Below the pieces are notes generated by a model, which saw only the letters and a program-made list of their open reading frames with translations, did no database searches and was not told where the DNA came from. From Methanomassiliicoccaceae archaeon UBA472 (GTDB lineage: Archaea > Thermoplasmatota > Thermoplasmata > Methanomassiliicoccales > UBA472), in the NCBI GenBank assembly GCA_002497075.1, contig DAML01000011.1:125698-189697 (forward strand): DNA of 64,000 bases, in the 5' to 3' direction. The position numbers were made by a program, and so were the translations under genes. Shown here piece after piece: positions 1 to 8,495 of the stretch; the stretch's first letter is position 1; every line of letters starts with the position of its first letter.

Positions 1-127
1 TCTTGCCAGCACCGTTCGGACCGATGAGACCGAAGACCTCGCCCTCCTTCACATGGAAGGAGATGCCCTTGACCGCCTGGAAGGTTCCGTAGCTCTTGAC
101 CAGATCCTTTACCTCGACAGCGTACAT
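1..127 (-). CDS. ABC transporter ATP-binding protein (N-terminus only)
   Basis: This is the first 42 codons of an ABC transporter ATPase that runs off the left edge. The start is the ATG at 127, preceded by a GGGGG-rich ribosome binding site. The visible protein begins MYAVEVKDLVKSYG and reaches the Walker A motif GPNGAGK, so the call to the ABC ATPase family is secure. The aromatic residue (Y) before G at about residue 14 fits the A-loop that stacks on adenine. Spacing and sequence look like ABC-2 type export or multidrug ATPases, but the Q-loop, signature and Walker B lie outside the window, so the substrate cannot be stated. Confidence 0.9.
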   Translation of the reverse strand, partial: MYAVEVKDLVKSYGTFQAVKGISFHVKEGEVFGLIGPNGAGK

Positions 128-239
128 GGTATGCTTCCCCCTTCTGGGAAGTGAATACACCTAAAAAAATAATGCCTTGGTCCTGCGAAAACGCGAGGTT
201 TGGTGAAGGATAGATAAACACTAACGTTCATCGGATGGC

Positions 240-863
240 ATGGACCGGGAGCGGTTGGCTTTGATCGGGGCATCGGCCGGCATGGTCGGCGTGGTGTTCT
301 TCCAGGTGCTCTTCAGCGTCTCCCTGCTGGTTCACCCGGATTGGCGATTCGGTCTGGACCTCATGAGCGAGCTCGGAACGACCGAGCCGCACACCTGGCT
401 CTTCAATCTCTCGGTGATAATAATGGGGACCATGGGCGTTGCTTTCTCGTTATCCCTTCTGAGGTTCCTGTACTGGAGCGTCCTGGGGAAGCTATCCGTG
501 GCCATTCTGGTGGCGGGCTGCATCTGCCTTTTACTGCTAGGCGTCTTCACCATGGAGCGGCGGGCCCTGCACGACGCGTTGGCCTGGTCCTTCTTCGTAC
601 TAACGGTCATGGGGCTGCTTGTACTGTCCATCCCGATGTACATGTACTGGAACAAAGCCAGATGGGCCTTCGCCGCCACCCTGGCCACGGTTGTCCTCAG
701 CGTGACCAGCCTGATCATGATAGGCCTGGGATTGGTAAAGCACCATCTGGCAGAGGTCGTGGTGGTCTATGCGCTCGGAGCGTGGATACTGGCCATCTCC
801 ATCTTCATGGTCAAGCGCCTGCGGAAGAACGACCTACCGTTCACTCCCTATAACGGTAGCTGA
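240..863 (+). CDS. DUF998 family integral membrane protein
   Basis: A 207-residue protein with about six hydrophobic membrane segments, starting near residues 8-30, 55-75, 83-105, 112-135, 143-165 and 172-192. The pattern, including the early FGLDLMSELG stretch after helix 1, matches the DUF998 family of archaeal and bacterial membrane proteins of unknown function. The start is the ATG at 240, with an AT-rich TATA-like stretch (TAGATAAA) roughly 25 bases upstream, so the transcript may be nearly leaderless. The 3' end overlaps the 3' end of hypD on the other strand by 23 bases. No catalytic residues can be named. Confidence 0.8.
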   Translation: MDRERLALIGASAGMVGVVFFQVLFSVSLLVHPDWRFGLDLMSELGTTEPHTWLFNLSVIIMGTMGVAFSLSLLRFLYWSVLGKLSVAILVAGCICLLLLGVFTMERRALHDALAWSFFVLTVMGLLVLSIPMYMYWNKARWAFAATLATVVLSVTSLIMIGLGLVKHHLAEVVVVYALGAWILAISIFMVKRLRKNDLPFTPYNGS

Positions 864-1914
864 TGTTGCAGCTCCCTTCGCGGCTCACCATGCACGGTCC
901 CATCGGCCTTTTCGGAGAGCAGCCCTTGCCGAACGCGGGGCATTCCTCCGAGCGGATGATCCCCCTGAGCACCTCACCGCAACGACAGCCGCCCATGTCC
1001 TCCTTCACCTTCGGGGCGTCCTTGAGAACGCTCTCGTAAACAAGGCGGGCGTTGTGATCCTGCAGCTTGTCGGAAACCTCCAGAGCGCTTTGCGGAAGGA
1101 CCGGGAATCCCCTCCAGGCCCTATCGTCGGTCTTGAAGGCCCTTGCCAGCATTTCCCGGGCTTTCGGGTTCCCTTCCGGACGGACGACGCGGGGATATTC
1201 GTTCTCCACCTCGCTCCGCCCTTCCTTGACCTGCTTGGCCAGCATGAACACTCCCATTAACAGGTCCAGAGGTTCGAAGCCGGTCACGACCTGCGGAACG
1301 CCCTTGGGTCCGGCGAACTCCTTGAAGATGTCTAAGCCCGTGATGGTGGCCACGTGTCCGGGCTGAATAAGTCCGTCTATGCGCACCTCGCCCATGGCGA
1401 AGAGTGCTTTCAACGCCGGAGGCAGCAGCCGGTGACAGCTCAGCACGCTGAAGTTCTTGGGCGGATCATGCAGAAGAGCATAGGCCGTGGACGGGCTGGT
1501 GGTCTCGAACCCTATGGCCATGAAGACCATCTTCTCGACCTCGGCGCTCATCCGCAGCGCGTCCTCCACCGAATACACCACGCGAACGTCGGCGCCTTCG
1601 GCCTTGACCTCCGCCAACGATCCGATGGGAGTGGGAACGGCCATCATGTCGCCGAAAACGGTTATGGTCACCCCGGCCCTCGCTAACGTTATGGCCTCCA
1701 CGACCTCCCTGGTGGTGGTGACGCAAACCGGGCAGCCGGGACCCTGGCCGATGGTTATGCCGACCTCGGTCAGCATCTTCTCCAGGCCGAACTTGACCAG
1801 GGTGTCCTGATGAGTGCCGCAGACATGCATGAAGCGCAGCCTCAGGTCCATCTCCTTCAGCTTGGCCATGATCTTGCTGGCCGTCGCCTCGTCCCGGTAT
1901 CTTAGGTCCTTCAT
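841..1914 (-). CDS. hypD: Hydrogenase maturation protein HypD
   Basis: HypD is the iron-sulfur scaffold on which HypC/HypD build the Fe(CN)2CO unit of NiFe hydrogenases. The 357-residue protein has the family motifs CGTH (C32-H35) and GPGCPVC (C61, C64), and a C-terminal cysteine-rich region GGCRCGE...CPAFGKGC...GPCMV that holds the 4Fe-4S cluster. I chose the ATG at 1914 because it overlaps the TGA of hypA as ATGA, giving a normal family length; a longer reading to 1983 would run through hypA. It is co-transcribed with hypA. HypC, HypE, HypF and any hydrogenase are not in the window. Its 3' end overlaps the DUF998 gene by 23 bases. Confidence 0.96.
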   Translation of the reverse strand: MKDLRYRDEATASKIMAKLKEMDLRLRFMHVCGTHQDTLVKFGLEKMLTEVGITIGQGPGCPVCVTTTREVVEAITLARAGVTITVFGDMMAVPTPIGSLAEVKAEGADVRVVYSVEDALRMSAEVEKMVFMAIGFETTSPSTAYALLHDPPKNFSVLSCHRLLPPALKALFAMGEVRIDGLIQPGHVATITGLDIFKEFAGPKGVPQVVTGFEPLDLLMGVFMLAKQVKEGRSEVENEYPRVVRPEGNPKAREMLARAFKTDDRAWRGFPVLPQSALEVSDKLQDHNARLVYESVLKDAPKVKEDMGGCRCGEVLRGIIRSEECPAFGKGCSPKRPMGPCMVSREGSCNISYRYRE

Positions 1915-2282
1915 TCTTGCACCACCTTCATGGAAGTCACCCTGCACGATTGTCCCTTGAGCACCTTTACCTTCCCCTTGCACTTCGGACAGGTCAGGGA
2001 TGGCATGGCCATGTGGAACTCCTCACCGACCTTGTCCGCCTTGCCGAGATAACCGCACGACAGGCATTGCAGTTCCGTCTCCTCCGGCACTATGACCAGG
2101 GCGGAGCCTTCCAGCGCCGTCTCCCTGGTCATGATATCGTAGGCGAACTGCAATTGCTCTTCGCCAAGGAAGGTCAGCTCCCCCAAGGTCAGCTGCACCT
2201 CTTCCACCCGGAGAACTTCGTGCTTCTCCAGCTCCTTGAGGACGTTCTCCACGATGCCGGCCATGATGGAAACTTCGTGCAT
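1911..2282 (-). CDS. hypA: Hydrogenase nickel incorporation protein HypA
   Basis: HypA delivers nickel to NiFe hydrogenase precursors. The 123-residue protein starts MHE, whose His2 and Glu3 take part in nickel binding in the family, and has a zinc site made of CLSC and CPKC. The two CxxC pairs are about 21 residues apart, longer than in many bacterial HypA proteins and similar to the extended loop I recall for some archaeal forms. The start is the ATG at 2282. It is the first gene of a two-gene unit with hypD, joined by an ATGA overlap. Confidence 0.95.
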   Translation of the reverse strand: MHEVSIMAGIVENVLKELEKHEVLRVEEVQLTLGELTFLGEEQLQFAYDIMTRETALEGSALVIVPEETELQCLSCGYLGKADKVGEEFHMAMPSLTCPKCKGKVKVLKGQSCRVTSMKVVQE

Positions 2283-2403
2283 CGTTTAGGCCAATCCATC
2301 AACCCATATTAATTGAATGCCTACTTTGCGGCGATGATAACGAAGGAAGGCTGGCCGTAAGGAACCTAGATATAGCCCTAGGGAAATACGAAGTCCGGTC
2401 ACC

Positions 2404-2685
2404 ATGCCAGAGGAAGTTCCGCGCAACGATGCGATAGAGTCCATCATCGAGGGCAAGAAGATGGAGGCTTACGCGGAGCACCGCACCAAGGAGATGCACG
2501 CATGTGCTCTCTGTGGAGCCGTCGGCTACAAGAAACGCCCTATGAGGCCTGTCGGCCAGAAGTGGATATGTATCGATTGCCTTCGGGTCTTGAAGGAGAC
2601 CTTGGACGGCCTCGACCAGTGGGAAGCCGAGATCCAGCTGGAGAAGGAGATGTCCAAGAAGATAGACGAGACGTTGCGCACCTGA
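2404..2685 (+). CDS. Small zinc-ribbon-like protein of unknown function
   Basis: A 93-residue protein with two CxxC pairs (C34/C37 and C56/C59) separated by 18 residues, which suggests one zinc ribbon. The flanks are highly charged and helical, including a glutamate/lysine-rich end. The gene starts at an ATG at 2404 and has a normal coding look (G/C third positions). It sits alone between hypA and nth, diverging from hypA and converging with nth, with one base between its stop and the nth stop. I do not recognise a named family; a nucleic-acid-binding or adaptor role would be a guess. Confidence 0.7.
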   Translation: MPEEVPRNDAIESIIEGKKMEAYAEHRTKEMHACALCGAVGYKKRPMRPVGQKWICIDCLRVLKETLDGLDQWEAEIQLEKEMSKKIDETLRT

Positions 2686-2686
2686 A

Positions 2687-3325
2687 TCATTTCTTGTTGG
2701 GATAGGCGCATTCGTCCTTCACCGGGCATAGAGAGCACTTGGGGTTGCGTGGAAGGCATATCTTCTGCCCGAAGCGGACCATTGTTCCGTTTATCTCGCA
2801 CCACAGCGTCCTCGGGAACACCTTTCGCAAGGCCATCTCCGTCTCGTCGGGCGTGGAGCATTCCACGATGCCGAGGCGGTTGCTGATGCGGTGCACGTGG
2901 GTGTCCACGCATATCGCCGGCTCCTTGAACGCGTAGGCCATGACGCAGTTGGCGGTCTTTCGTCCCACCATAGGCCACTTGGTCATCTCTTCGATGTCCT
3001 TGGGCACGCCCCCGTTCTCCATGACCAGCCGGGCGATCTCCTTGATCGCCTTCGCCTTCGCCCGGTAGAAGCCGACCGGACGGACCAATGATTCCAGCTC
3101 CCCGATGTCCGCCGCGGCCATCTCCTCCGGGGTGTTGAATCGGTGGAACAGGTCCGATGAGGCGTGATAGGTGTTCAGGTCCCTGGTCCTCTGCGAGAGC
3201 ACCGTGGCCACCAGGATATGGAAGGGGTCCTTTTCCCACCAGGTCTCTTCCTCGTCCATCAGCCCCGGAAAGGCCATTCCTTTGATCGAACCGCGCATGC
3301 TGGTCAACAGCCACCTAAGGTCCAT
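2687..3325 (-). CDS. nth: Endonuclease III (DNA glycosylase/AP lyase)
   Basis: A 212-residue base-excision repair enzyme that removes oxidised pyrimidines and cleaves the abasic site. The helix-hairpin-helix GRKTAN carries the catalytic lysine, and VDTHVHR carries the catalytic aspartate. The C-terminus has the 4Fe-4S pattern C-x6-C-x2-C-x5-C (CLPRNPKCSLC then PVKDEC), as in E. coli Nth. The ATG at 3325 is chosen; the open frame extends to 3436 but that part lies inside folC. The start overlaps the end of folC by 11 bases, so the two are probably translated from one message. Confidence 0.95.
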   Translation of the reverse strand: MDLRWLLTSMRGSIKGMAFPGLMDEEETWWEKDPFHILVATVLSQRTRDLNTYHASSDLFHRFNTPEEMAAADIGELESLVRPVGFYRAKAKAIKEIARLVMENGGVPKDIEEMTKWPMVGRKTANCVMAYAFKEPAICVDTHVHRISNRLGIVECSTPDETEMALRKVFPRTLWCEINGTMVRFGQKICLPRNPKCSLCPVKDECAYPNKK

Positions 3326-4601
3326 GGAGCACCCCCAGATGCTGCATCGCTTCACCGACGGTGTAGAGAGAGCCGCTGACGAAGAGGAAACCGTCCTTTC
3401 CCGCCATCCCTTCCGCGACATCGATGGCGTTCCCAACCCCGTCCACCACCAGGGCGTTCCGGTTGAACGGGAGCGTGGCCTCCAGCATCTCCCCCGGGGA
3501 GAACGCCCGAGGAGACGACGAGCTGGTACATACTACGCGATCGAACAACGGTGCCAGATTGGCCATGGCACCCCGGGCGTCCTTGTCCCTGAGCATCCCG
3601 ACAACCATTATCCTCGGGCTTCCTGGGAAGACGCTGAGCTCGGAGGCCACCGCCCTCGCCCCTTCCGGAGTGTGCGTGACGTCCAGAACGGTCATTGGAG
3701 AACGCCTGACGATGTCCAGCCTTCCCGGCCACCTGGCCTTGGACAGTCCCTCGATAATGCTGTCCTTGGGAACGGGGATGTTCTTACCGACCTCCATGGC
3801 CATCTCCGCGGCCACCGCGGCGTTCTGGCACTGGTATCGCCCGAGCATTCCCAGCTTCACCTCTGTCCCCAGTGAGCTCAAACGTACCGTCGCCCCTTCC
3901 AGGTCCTGGCCGACGCGCTCGGCCTGGAAGTCCCTTCCCAGGGATCTAACTTCGGAACCTTTGCATTCGGCCATCCAGGAGATCATGCGCATCGCTTCCG
4001 GGATTTGAGGGGAACAGATGACCGGCACGCCGTCCTTGATGATCGACGCCTTCTCGTAGACTATCTTGCTCAGCGTGTCGCCCAGGTAAGCCGTGTGCTC
4101 CACGCTTATGGGGGTGATCACGCTGCAGCGCGGACGTATGACGTTCGTGGCGTCCAGCCGGCCGCCCATGCCCACCTCGACCATGGCCTCCTCCACTTTG
4201 CTCTCGCTGAAATGGAGGAACGCCAGGGCGGTGGTGATCTCGAAGAAGGTCAGCGGCCTCGGGAAAGACCCGGACCCGGATAGTTCGCGCATCTCTGAAA
4301 CGTATTTTGCCAGACGTTCTTCGGACATCTCCTTTCCGTCCACGGTCATACGTTCCGTGAATCGGACCAGGTGCGGGGAGGTGTAGAGACCGGTGCGGAA
4401 GCCTGCGCTACGTAATATCGACGCGCCCATGGCCGACACCGAACCCTTGCCGTTGGAGCCTGCGACGTGCACCGTGCCGAAGCGGTCCTGCGGATCGCCT
4501 AGCTTTTTTAAGAGCAGACGAACGTTGGAAAGCCCCAGCTTGATGCCCGTGCTCTCCAGCGAATAGAGCCATTCCAGATCGTTCTGCAGAAGGCGGCTCA
4601 T
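3315..4601 (-). CDS. folC: Folylpolyglutamate/dihydrofolate synthase family ligase
   Basis: A 428-residue Mur-ligase-type enzyme that adds glutamate to a folate or folate-like cofactor using ATP. The P-loop is in AGSNGKGSVSAM near residue 50, followed by TSPHLVRFTERM, which is typical of FolC. The HTPEGARA stretch lies in the C-terminal domain. The ATG at 4601 overlaps the TGA of the upstream AsnB-like gene as ATGA, so I prefer it to the in-frame ATG at 4622. In an archaeon the true acceptor could be tetrahydrofolate or a pterin analogue; sequence alone does not settle this. The end overlaps nth by 11 bases. Confidence 0.9.
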   Translation of the reverse strand: MSRLLQNDLEWLYSLESTGIKLGLSNVRLLLKKLGDPQDRFGTVHVAGSNGKGSVSAMGASILRSAGFRTGLYTSPHLVRFTERMTVDGKEMSEERLAKYVSEMRELSGSGSFPRPLTFFEITTALAFLHFSESKVEEAMVEVGMGGRLDATNVIRPRCSVITPISVEHTAYLGDTLSKIVYEKASIIKDGVPVICSPQIPEAMRMISWMAECKGSEVRSLGRDFQAERVGQDLEGATVRLSSLGTEVKLGMLGRYQCQNAAVAAEMAMEVGKNIPVPKDSIIEGLSKARWPGRLDIVRRSPMTVLDVTHTPEGARAVASELSVFPGSPRIMVVGMLRDKDARGAMANLAPLFDRVVCTSSSSPRAFSPGEMLEATLPFNRNALVVDGVGNAIDVAEGMAGKDGFLFVSGSLYTVGEAMQHLGVLHGP

Positions 4602-5395
4602 CCCTTCACCTCTGCTACCCACCTTCCCAAATCCACACCCTGCACGGCGGCCATACGCTTCATGGCCTTCATGACCCCGCTGCCGTACTGGGCGGCCTTC
4701 TTGGGCGCCCTGGCCGCGCTGAGCCCCATGCCCTGGGCGATGCTACGGAGCGGTTGCTTGTTTCCCATCTCCCCGAACAATTCCTCAGTGGGTATGCATA
4801 GCCCCGCCTCGATCACCTTAGGATCGAGATACGGGCACACCAGCGTCTTGCCGAAACCTTGCGCCATGCGCACTTCCCTGAGGTATCCCTCGAAGAGAAG
4901 ACTCTTGAGGTCCGCAATCCGCGCCTCGCCCAGTTCCTCGGGGGACATGGACGAGTAACGGGCGTACCCCCCGAACAGCTCGTCCGCCCCCTGCCCGCTC
5001 AGCAGTACTTTTTCCGGCACATGCGTGCATACGACGTACAGAGGCACCTCGAAGGATATGGTGACCGGGTCTGTAACGCCAACTTGGTCCCTCAGGTGAG
5101 CGATCGCCTTCCGAAGCAGAACATCGTCCAAAAGTATCGGTTCCCATGGAAGTCCGATCTCCTCGGCGCCCCTTCTGCCGGCCTCCAGGTCGTGGGAACC
5201 AGGATATCCCACCGTGTACAGGCGGAGTTCGGAGAAAGGCTGGGCCAACGCGGTCAGCAGAGAGCTGTCTAGACCGCCGGAGAACAGCACCGCCGTCCTG
5301 CCTTTTGATATACGCTCAAGGCCGCCGGTTAGTGATCTTAGAAGTTCCTCCACGCTCTTGTCAAGATTCAGTATTGCCCGCTCCCTGCTATCCAT
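4598..5395 (-). CDS. Stand-alone asparagine synthase-like PP-loop ATPase
   Basis: A 265-residue protein that matches only the synthetase half of class B asparagine synthases. The PP-loop SGGLDSS is near residue 40 and the GQGADELFGGY motif, typical of the AsnB synthetase domain, is near residue 135. There is no N-terminal glutaminase domain: the protein begins MDSRERA with no Cys2. Ammonia would have to come from solution or a partner, or the enzyme adenylates a different substrate. The start at 5395 fits a TATA-like GATTAATAATG about 25 bases upstream. It leads an overlapping three-gene unit with folC and nth. Confidence 0.85.
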   Translation of the reverse strand: MDSRERAILNLDKSVEELLRSLTGGLERISKGRTAVLFSGGLDSSLLTALAQPFSELRLYTVGYPGSHDLEAGRRGAEEIGLPWEPILLDDVLLRKAIAHLRDQVGVTDPVTISFEVPLYVVCTHVPEKVLLSGQGADELFGGYARYSSMSPEELGEARIADLKSLLFEGYLREVRMAQGFGKTLVCPYLDPKVIEAGLCIPTEELFGEMGNKQPLRSIAQGMGLSAARAPKKAAQYGSGVMKAMKRMAAVQGVDLGRWVAEVKG

Positions 5396-5449
5396 TCTCG
5401 CATGGCTGAATAGCATTATTAATCATTAGGATAATACCAAGGGGAGCAT

Positions 5450-5899
5450 ATGGACAACGTCACCAGGATAGGCGTCTCTCTGGAACCAGACCTTTTGGAG
5501 GATTTCGACAAGCTCATCGACCGGAAAGGGTACATCACCCGTTCCGAGGCCATAAGGGACCTTATCCGCAGCACCCTGGCCAAGGAGATCCTCAAGGAGG
5601 ACGAGAACGCCGTGGTATTCGGCACCATCACCCTGTTCTACAGCCACCACAAGGGAGGCGTCAAGGAACGCCTGATGGAGATACAGCACGAGCACCATCA
5701 GCATATTCTCTCCTCGATCCACGTCCACCTGGACATCGAGCAGTGCCTGGAAGTGCTCATCGTTAACGGTACGGTCAAAGAGGTCAGACAATTGTCTGAC
5801 GAACTAGGCAGCGTAAAAGGCGTCACCCACCGCACCTTGCATCGCACCCCCGTTAGCCTGGGCGAGGAAGCGTTGCGCACGCACATCCACGAGCATTGA
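5450..5899 (+). CDS. nikR: Nickel-responsive regulator NikR
   Basis: A 149-residue repressor of nickel uptake genes. Residues 1-50 form the ribbon-helix-helix DNA-binding domain (VTRIGVSLEPDLLEDFDKL), and the rest is the ACT-like nickel-sensing domain. By alignment with E. coli NikR (QHHHH...HVH...C), the high-affinity ligands should be H80, H91, H93 and C99, all present. A strong ribosome binding site (AGGGGAG) precedes the ATG at 5450. No nickel transporter is in the window, so the target genes lie elsewhere. It is divergent from the AsnB-like gene. Confidence 0.95.
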   Translation: MDNVTRIGVSLEPDLLEDFDKLIDRKGYITRSEAIRDLIRSTLAKEILKEDENAVVFGTITLFYSHHKGGVKERLMEIQHEHHQHILSSIHVHLDIEQCLEVLIVNGTVKEVRQLSDELGSVKGVTHRTLHRTPVSLGEEALRTHIHEH

Positions 5900-5901
5900 T
5901 G

Positions 5902-5920
5902 TGCCGCTACGTTCGCGGCA
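5902..5920. terminator. Short hairpin after nikR
   Basis: The arms TGCCGC and GCGGCA pair perfectly over six bases around a seven-base loop, starting three bases after the nikR stop codon. A T-rich tract follows about 12 bases later, but that tract is also the TATA box of topA. It may act as a terminator for nikR; it could equally be chance in GC-rich DNA. Confidence 0.35.
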
Positions 5921-5932
5921 GGGGCAGATAAC

Positions 5933-5941
5933 CTTTTTAAA
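5933..5941 (+). promoter_or_regulatory. TATA box of topA
   Basis: CTTTTTAAA is centred 27 bases before the topA ATG at 5964, the distance expected for a leaderless archaeal transcript. No purine-rich ribosome binding site precedes the ATG, which agrees with leaderless translation. Confidence 0.6.
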
Positions 5942-5963
5942 TGTTAACTCTTGATGCCCCCTG

Positions 5964-8495
5964 ATGAAGAGACTGGTCATCTCCGAGAAGTCCAATGCCG
6001 CGGCGCGTGTGGCTACCATCCTTTCTGACGGTACTGCCAAACGCAAGAGCGTTCGCGGGGTTCAGGTATTCAATTTCGAGAGGGACGGGGACGAGTTCTT
6101 CGTGGTAGGCCTGCGAGGTCACATCATCGAGCTGGACTATCCCCCGGAGTTCAACGACTGGTCGAAGATCGACCCGGTGGACCTGGTCAAGGCCCACCCG
6201 GCCAAGAGGGTCACCGCCCTCAATATATTGCACACGCTGAGCGAGATTTCCGCGGAGTGCGATGAGGTAATAATCGCTACCGACTTTGACCGGGAAGGAG
6301 AGCTCATCGGTCTGGAGACCGTCTCGCTTCTGGAGAAACCGCCCCGGTCCGTTCGAAGGGTGCGCTTCAGCGCTCTGACCAAGTATGAGATCGAAGGCGC
6401 CTTCAAGGAGCTGACCGACCCCGACCACCGGTTGGCGGAATCGGCCGAGACCAGACAGGTCATCGACCTGGCCTGGGGTGCCGTACTCACCAGATTTATT
6501 TCGTTGGCGAGCGGGCAGATGGGCAACAACTTCCTCTCCGTGGGAAGGGTGCAGAGCCCCACCCTCACGCTTATCGTGGAAAGGCACAAGGAGATCACCG
6601 AGTTCGTTCCCGAGCCGTACTGGACCGTCGTGGCCCGCCTGGAAAAGGACCAGGAGTTCTCCGGGGACCACCTGGCGAACCCGTTCAAGGACGAGGCGAA
6701 GGCGGACGCCGCGCGCAAGCGGGCCGATTGCGGCAAGGGCAAGGTCATGGGAATGGAGCGCAAGGAGAAGGACGAATATCCCCCCGCCCCGTTCAACACC
6801 ACCACCATGCTCAGCGAGGCCAACAAGCTTGGACTGTCGCCTTCGTTGGCCATGAAGATCGCCGAGGACCTGTACACCGCCGGTTACATTTCCTATCCGA
6901 GGACGGACAACACCGTCTACCCGCGCTCCCTGGGCCTGAAGAACATCCTGGAGAAGCTAAAGAAGTCCGACCTGGGCAAAGAGGCCGCGGAAGTGTTGTC
7001 GCAGGAGCATATCCGACCGTCCAGGGGCCGCGTGGAGACCACCGACCATCCGCCTATCTATCCGACGGAGGCGGCCACCAAGAAGGAGCTTAAGGGCGCC
7101 AAGTGGACGCTGTACGAACTTGTGGTAAGGCGCTTCCTCGCCACTCTGGCGCCGTCCGCCAGGTCCGAATCCGCCAGGTGCGACCTGGAGCTAGGCGGTG
7201 AACCGTTCCGTGCCGAAGGCTATCGCATGCTCTCCCCGGGCTGGCGCAAGTACTATCTGTACTGGAGGGTCAGCGAGGTCCTGCTGCCGGAGCTCAAGAC
7301 CGGTGACATCGTCGATATCAAGGAAGTGCGCAACGACAAGAAGGAGACCAGGCCGCCTTCCCGTTACTCACAGGGTTCGCTGCTCCAGGAGATGGAGAAG
7401 CTGGGACTTGGAACAAAGTCCACCAGGCATGATATAATTCAGAAGCTTTATGACCGGAAGTACGTGAACGGAAACGATCTGGTGCCCACGTTAGCTGGAC
7501 TAGCGGTCGTCAACGCGCTAGAGAAGCACGCCAAGATCGTCACCGAGAGCCGCATGACCGCGACGCTGGAAAAGGACATGGACTCCATCGCCAACGGCGA
7601 GTCCTCGCTGGTGGACGTAGTACAAGAATCCCAGGCCATGCTCCTGGACATCGTTGAGGTCATGACCAAGCAGCGCCAGGAGATCGGCGACGAGATAAGG
7701 AACGCACTGCAGGAGCAGCGGTTCATCGGCACCTGTCCGAAGTGCGGCAAGGACCTGCGTATCGTTCGCTCCCGCAAGGGAAGCGAGTTCATCGGCTGTT
7801 CCGGATATCCGGAATGCGACGTGACCTATCCCAAGCCAGGCGGCGCCCTGGTCCAGCCTTCCGAGGAGAAGTGCGAGGCTTGCGGACTCCCGATCGTCAA
7901 GGTGATACGCCGCGGATCGCCGGTCAAGCTGCAGTGCATCGACCCGGACTGCAAGTCCAACCAAGGAAAAGACTCAGCCGGGGTTTGCCCGGAATGCGGC
8001 AAGGATCTTAGAGTCCTCTACTCCCGGGCCGGAAAGCGCTTCATCGGCTGCTCCGGATATCCGGAGTGCAAGCGCACCTATCCGCTGCCGCAGTTCGGCA
8101 CCCTGGAGTTCCTGGGCGAGAAGTGCCCGGAGTGCGGAGCTCCCACGCTGAAGGTGCTGGGACGGGGCGGATGGCAGTTCTGCGCCAACATGGATTGCCC
8201 GACCAGCAAGAGGTCCAAGGCCAAGAAGGAGGGCGAGGAGCCCAAGAAGACCGTCAAGAAAGCGGCTAAGAAGACCGTGAAGAAGACGGCCACCAAGAAG
8301 GCCGCGGCGAAGAAGGCGGAGGAAGAGGGTACGGAGACCGGCGAGCCTGTCAAGAAGTCGGTCAAAAAGACCGTGAAGAAGGCCGCCGCCAAGAAGGACG
8401 AGGGTTCGGAGACTGGCGAGCCGGTAAAGAAGACGGTGAAGAAGGCCGCCGCCAAGAAACCCGCGACCAAGAAGAAGGTCAGCCCAGCTGAATAA
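5964..8495 (+). CDS. topA: DNA topoisomerase I (type IA) with lysine-rich tail
   Basis: An 843-residue type IA topoisomerase that relaxes negatively supercoiled DNA. The N-terminal Toprim domain is at about residues 1-150 (acidic ATDFDREGE), and the active-site tyrosine is Y311 in SYPRTDN. From about residue 591 there are four zinc-ribbon modules (CPKCGKDL, CEACGLP, CPECGKDL, CPECGAP), two of them with a GCSGYPEC half. The last 95 residues (from about 749) are almost only lysine, alanine, threonine, valine and proline with acidic spacers, a histone H1-like tail that is rare on archaeal topoisomerases in my experience and recalls actinobacterial TopA. The 3' end overlaps the opposite gene by 17 bases. 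Confidence 0.96.
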   Translation: MKRLVISEKSNAAARVATILSDGTAKRKSVRGVQVFNFERDGDEFFVVGLRGHIIELDYPPEFNDWSKIDPVDLVKAHPAKRVTALNILHTLSEISAECDEVIIATDFDREGELIGLETVSLLEKPPRSVRRVRFSALTKYEIEGAFKELTDPDHRLAESAETRQVIDLAWGAVLTRFISLASGQMGNNFLSVGRVQSPTLTLIVERHKEITEFVPEPYWTVVARLEKDQEFSGDHLANPFKDEAKADAARKRADCGKGKVMGMERKEKDEYPPAPFNTTTMLSEANKLGLSPSLAMKIAEDLYTAGYISYPRTDNTVYPRSLGLKNILEKLKKSDLGKEAAEVLSQEHIRPSRGRVETTDHPPIYPTEAATKKELKGAKWTLYELVVRRFLATLAPSARSESARCDLELGGEPFRAEGYRMLSPGWRKYYLYWRVSEVLLPELKTGDIVDIKEVRNDKKETRPPSRYSQGSLLQEMEKLGLGTKSTRHDIIQKLYDRKYVNGNDLVPTLAGLAVVNALEKHAKIVTESRMTATLEKDMDSIANGESSLVDVVQESQAMLLDIVEVMTKQRQEIGDEIRNALQEQRFIGTCPKCGKDLRIVRSRKGSEFIGCSGYPECDVTYPKPGGALVQPSEEKCEACGLPIVKVIRRGSPVKLQCIDPDCKSNQGKDSAGVCPECGKDLRVLYSRAGKRFIGCSGYPECKRTYPLPQFGTLEFLGEKCPECGAPTLKVLGRGGWQFCANMDCPTSKRSKAKKEGEEPKKTVKKAAKKTVKKTATKKAAAKKAEEEGTETGEPVKKSVKKTVKKAAAKKDEGSETGEPVKKTVKKAAAKKPATKKKVSPAE
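8334..8459 (+). repeat. Imperfect tandem repeat coding for the topA tail
   Basis: Two copies (8334-8397 and 8409-8459) encode ETGEPVKK followed by VKK units and AAAKK; the second copy lacks four codons. The third-position differences show that the copies are not brand new. The repeat explains how the basic tail could lengthen or shorten by slippage. Confidence 0.6.

Noticed and set aside
8078..8470. Minus-strand open frame within the topA tail
   Set aside because: It is the complement of the lysine/alanine repeats and reads as phenylalanine/alanine/valine repeats, an artefact of composition.
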